Positions 45,829 through 50,149 of a stretch of DNA of 50,149 nucleotides are shown one piece after another (the first letter of the stretch is position 1; every line of letters begins with the position of its first letter). A model generated the notes under the pieces. The model was given only the letters and a program-made list of their open reading frames with translations, was not told the origin of the DNA and did not search any database. Both the position numbers and the translations under genes were made by a program. The DNA is taken from positions 1 through 50,149 of the forward strand of contig JAPLTN010000037.1 in assembly GCA_026398135.1 (NCBI GenBank). The letters are read 5' to 3'. This DNA comes from Verrucomicrobiota bacterium (GTDB lineage: Bacteria; Verrucomicrobiota; Verrucomicrobiia; Opitutales; Opitutaceae).

Positions 45829-46995
45829 TTACTCGATGGCTTGCAGCGCTTGCGCCAAGGTAAACACGTTTATCGCCTCGGTTTGCTCATTCATTTTATA
45901 GCGTTCGTTACCGGGGTACACGACAAAGCGCATCGTCGGGGAAAGATCGTCACACGCTACATGAAACCCGCGCTCAACCTTGGGCGCGGAGCTGCGTTTG
46001 ACCTCAATGGCCCAGAGTTCTCCGGTCGGCAGCGTTAGGACTAGATCGATTTCGTGGCCGTTGGAGGTTCGGTAAAAGTTCGCCTCGGTGCCGCGCGGAG
46101 CAGCACAGATTAGCGTTTCAATAACGAACGCTTCCCAGCTGGCCCCGACCACTGGATGCCCGAGCAGCTGTTCTTTATTCCGTATCAACAGAAGCGCATG
46201 AGCGATGCCGCTGTCCCTGATGAATACCTTGGGCGACTTGATCAGACGTTTGCCGACATTGCGGTGCCAGGCGGGCAGACGGCGAACGAGCAGAAGATCG
46301 ACGAGCAGATCCAGGTAGCGGGCCACGGTTTTGCCATCGACGCCGAGGCCTTCGGCAAGCGATGCGGCATTGTGAAGGCCAGTTTGATTATGCGCCAGCA
46401 TGGTCCAGAATCGGCGCAGTGTTTCGGCGGGGATTCTGGGTCCAAATTGCGAGATGTCCCGCTCCAGGTAGGTGCGGATAAAATCAGTTCGCCATTCATA
46501 GCTGGTTTGGTCGTCCGCTGCCAAAAAACTGGAGGGGAAACCGCCGCGAACCCACAAAGCGGCAGTCTGTTCGGCTGCGGTTTCCAGCACGTCAAACGGG
46601 CTTAGCTCGAGGTAGGAGATGCGTCCTGCAAGGCTTTCGCCCGACTGTTTCAACAGATCGATGGACGCGGATCCCAAAAGAAGAAACTGCCCGCTGGTGC
46701 GACCTTGACGACGGCCCTGATCGATCAGGCCGCGCAAGGTCTGGAACAGCTCGGGTGTACGGTGAACCTCATCAAGGATGACGAGCTTATCCTGGTGGTC
46801 GCTGAGATAGCTTTTCGCGTCTTCGAGTTTGGCGCGATCCGACACGTCTTCTAGGTCGAGGTAGATCGAGGGGCGGGTGGCCCCAAGTTCTAGGGCAAGG
46901 GTCGTCTTACCCACCTGACGGGGTCCGAGTAGTGCGACGGCAGGATTACGGTCCAGTGCTCTTATTAGATCAGGGTAAAGGCGACGGCGATTCAT
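45829..46995 (-). CDS. ATP-binding protein with DUF4143 nuclease-like domain
   Basis: The 388-residue protein has the Walker A GPRQVGKTT near residue 24 and Walker B KLVILDEVHR. The C-terminal DUF4143 region has GASWEAFVIETLI and a nuclease-like GHEIDLVLTLPTGELWAIEVKR (acidic residues plus EVK). Members are common single genes in bacterial genomes, often mobile, and their function is unsettled; roles in conflict systems are suspected. Its GC is lower than its neighbours. An 11-bp inverted repeat lies immediately upstream of the ATG and may be an autoregulatory site. Confidence 0.87.
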   Translation of the reverse strand: MNRRRLYPDLIRALDRNPAVALLGPRQVGKTTLALELGATRPSIYLDLEDVSDRAKLEDAKSYLSDHQDKLVILDEVHRTPELFQTLRGLIDQGRRQGRTSGQFLLLGSASIDLLKQSGESLAGRISYLELSPFDVLETAAEQTAALWVRGGFPSSFLAADDQTSYEWRTDFIRTYLERDISQFGPRIPAETLRRFWTMLAHNQTGLHNAASLAEGLGVDGKTVARYLDLLVDLLLVRRLPAWHRNVGKRLIKSPKVFIRDSGIAHALLLIRNKEQLLGHPVVGASWEAFVIETLICAAPRGTEANFYRTSNGHEIDLVLTLPTGELWAIEVKRSSAPKVERGFHVACDDLSPTMRFVVYPGNERYKMNEQTEAINVFTLAQALQAIE

Positions 46996-47032
46996 CTATG
47001 TAAATATGGCACATAATTCCGTATTTGCATAG
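46996..47032. promoter_or_regulatory. Inverted repeat abutting the DUF4143 ATPase start
   Basis: CTATGTAAATA (46996-47006) and TATTTGCATAG (47022-47032) are complementary apart from one mismatch, with a 15-bp spacer. The repeat begins directly next to the start codon (46993-46995, minus strand), in an AT-rich region extending to about 47090. It is a plausible operator or recombination site. Confidence 0.45.
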
Positions 47033-47233
47033 ATTTTCTTAAGATATTGTTAATTAAAAATTAGTTATTATGATTTTTCTATGGATTAAGCGGATTTAGA
47101 CCTGAGTCGGCATGATATGTCGCGACGTGAGACGGAGCGAAACGGGGGCGAAAATAAGGAAAGTCTAATCTGCGGGGGCGGGGTTTCTAAGGCGGGGAGG
47201 TGTAGGATGGGGCGAATTTAATCCGCCTTACTC

Positions 47234-48010
47234 ATGAGCAAAATACTGGTTTGGGATCTTCCGGTTCGTCTTTTTCATTGGACCTTCGCCGGTTCGCTCT
47301 CGGGCGCGATGGCTATCGGGTTTTTGGTCGATGACGACAGTCCGCTGTTTCAGTTTCACATGTTGCTCGGGTTGGTGGCTGCTTTTGCCTTGGCGGGGCG
47401 GCTGGTGCTTGGGGTGGTGGGGTCGCGTTACAACCGGTTTTCCTCGCTGCCTTTGGCTCCGGGCGAAGTCGTGGCGTATTTGGTGGGCTCCGTGGTGGGT
47501 GGCGCGAAACGATACATCGGGCACAATCCGGGGACGGCGGTGGTCTCGCTGGCCATGTTCGCGCTGGTGCCGCTCTTGATCGCGAGCGGGGCGGGCTGGA
47601 TGGGCGGGCTGGGCGAGGAGCTGCACGAGGGGCTGGCGATTGCGTTGCTGGTGGCGATAGGCGCTCACTTGGTGGGTATCGCCTGGCATACGGTGCGGCA
47701 TCGGGAGGCCATCGCTCTGTCCATGATCACGGGGCGTAAGGACGGACCGGAGGGGGAGGGCTTGAAGAGCGCTCGTCCGGTCTGGGCGCTTGCGATGTTG
47801 ATCGGTGGCGGGGCGTGGGTGGCGGCGCTGTTTGCCAACCATAATACGGCGGCGGGAACGGTGAAGCTGCCGCTGCTCGGCACGGTGGTTTCGCTGGGCG
47901 AAAACGAGGGCGCGGAGGGCGGCGAGGAGAATGAAGGCGGCGCGGGCAAAACGGTCGGGGGCGGGAAGAGCGGCGAACGTGGGAAGCACGGGGAGAAGGA
48001 CGACGATTGA
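47234..48010 (+). CDS. Cytochrome b561-like membrane protein with acidic tail
   Basis: The 258-residue protein has a first-helix DLPVRLFHWTFAG, FHMLLG and GHNPGTAVVSLAMF, then a pair of His-containing segments (EELHEGLAIALL and GAHLVGIAWHTVRH). This matches four-helix diheme cytochrome b561 proteins. They pass electrons across the inner membrane. The C-terminal 35 residues are low-complexity and rich in Glu, Gly and Lys, which is unusual. It lies 76 bp before the metal ATPase on the same strand, so the two may be co-transcribed. Confidence 0.85.
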   Translation: MSKILVWDLPVRLFHWTFAGSLSGAMAIGFLVDDDSPLFQFHMLLGLVAAFALAGRLVLGVVGSRYNRFSSLPLAPGEVVAYLVGSVVGGAKRYIGHNPGTAVVSLAMFALVPLLIASGAGWMGGLGEELHEGLAIALLVAIGAHLVGIAWHTVRHREAIALSMITGRKDGPEGEGLKSARPVWALAMLIGGGAWVAALFANHNTAAGTVKLPLLGTVVSLGENEGAEGGEENEGGAGKTVGGGKSGERGKHGEKDDD

Positions 48011-48086
48011 GCCAAGCGCCAATCCGCACCGGCAGCCGTTTGGCGTTGGTGCGCTCATGTCTGAACAAAACTAGGATTTCAAAATT

Positions 48087-50149
<2,063 letters not shown>

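Overview
The window looks like chromosomal DNA of a GC-rich Verrucomicrobiota bacterium, most likely of the Opitutaceae. That placement is an inference. It rests on very high GC, an Ig-like surface protein and a cyclophilin with a calcium-repeat-like C-terminus of the kind common in this phylum, and the overall gene mix. I see no rRNA, tRNA, CRISPR array or prophage.

Layout. Bases 1-4356 hold a secreted cyclophilin and the conserved rpmH-rnpA-yidD-yidC block. Bases about 4400-7700 are an accessory stretch, lower in GC over its first part. It holds a small Ig-like secreted protein, a frameshifted response-regulator remnant cut off next to a 186-bp inverted-repeat element, further palindromic non-coding DNA, and a RES/Xre-type toxin-antitoxin pair with an operator-like repeat. 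Bases 7700-17900, all on the minus strand, carry a BASS-family transporter, an operon of RND pump, adaptor and 8-oxoguanine glycosylase, and a circularly permuted ATP-grasp/alpha-E pair separated by a four-helix-bundle gene flanked by inverted heptamer arrays. Bases 18187-22545 are an envelope operon (uppS-cdsA-dxr-rseP). Bases 22592-29471 (minus) carry glyoxalase I, glycine decarboxylase, a nucleotidyltransferase with a small partner, a CobW-type GTPase and a cation/proton antiporter.

The main accessory system lies at 29598-45141. A chorismatase on the plus strand meets, tail to tail, a compact 14-gene minus-strand operon. Most junctions overlap by 4-22 bp or are separated by less than 30 bp. 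In transcription order the operon encodes two flavin halogenase-like oxidoreductases, ACP, ketosynthase, ACP, a second ketosynthase, a short ketosynthase-like protein, two acyltransferases, a family 2 glycosyltransferase, a LolA-like carrier, an MMPL exporter, an acyl/aryl-activating ligase, and a PAP2-polysaccharide deacetylase fusion. This is the logic of an aryl polyene (xanthomonadin-like) pathway. The chorismatase would supply a hydroxybenzoate starter, the ligase and ACPs would load it, the ketosynthases would extend it, the halogenases might decorate it, and the acyl/glycosyltransferases with LolA and MMPL would attach the product to lipid and move it to the outer membrane. No ketoreductase or dehydratase gene is visible in the window, so those steps would need genes elsewhere.

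The window ends with sufE (plus), a DUF4143-type ATPase (minus), a cytochrome b561-like protein, and a P1B-4-type metal ATPase that runs off the right edge. Three long palindromes with a shared core, two of which contain the stop codon of the adjacent gene, are the most striking non-coding signal.
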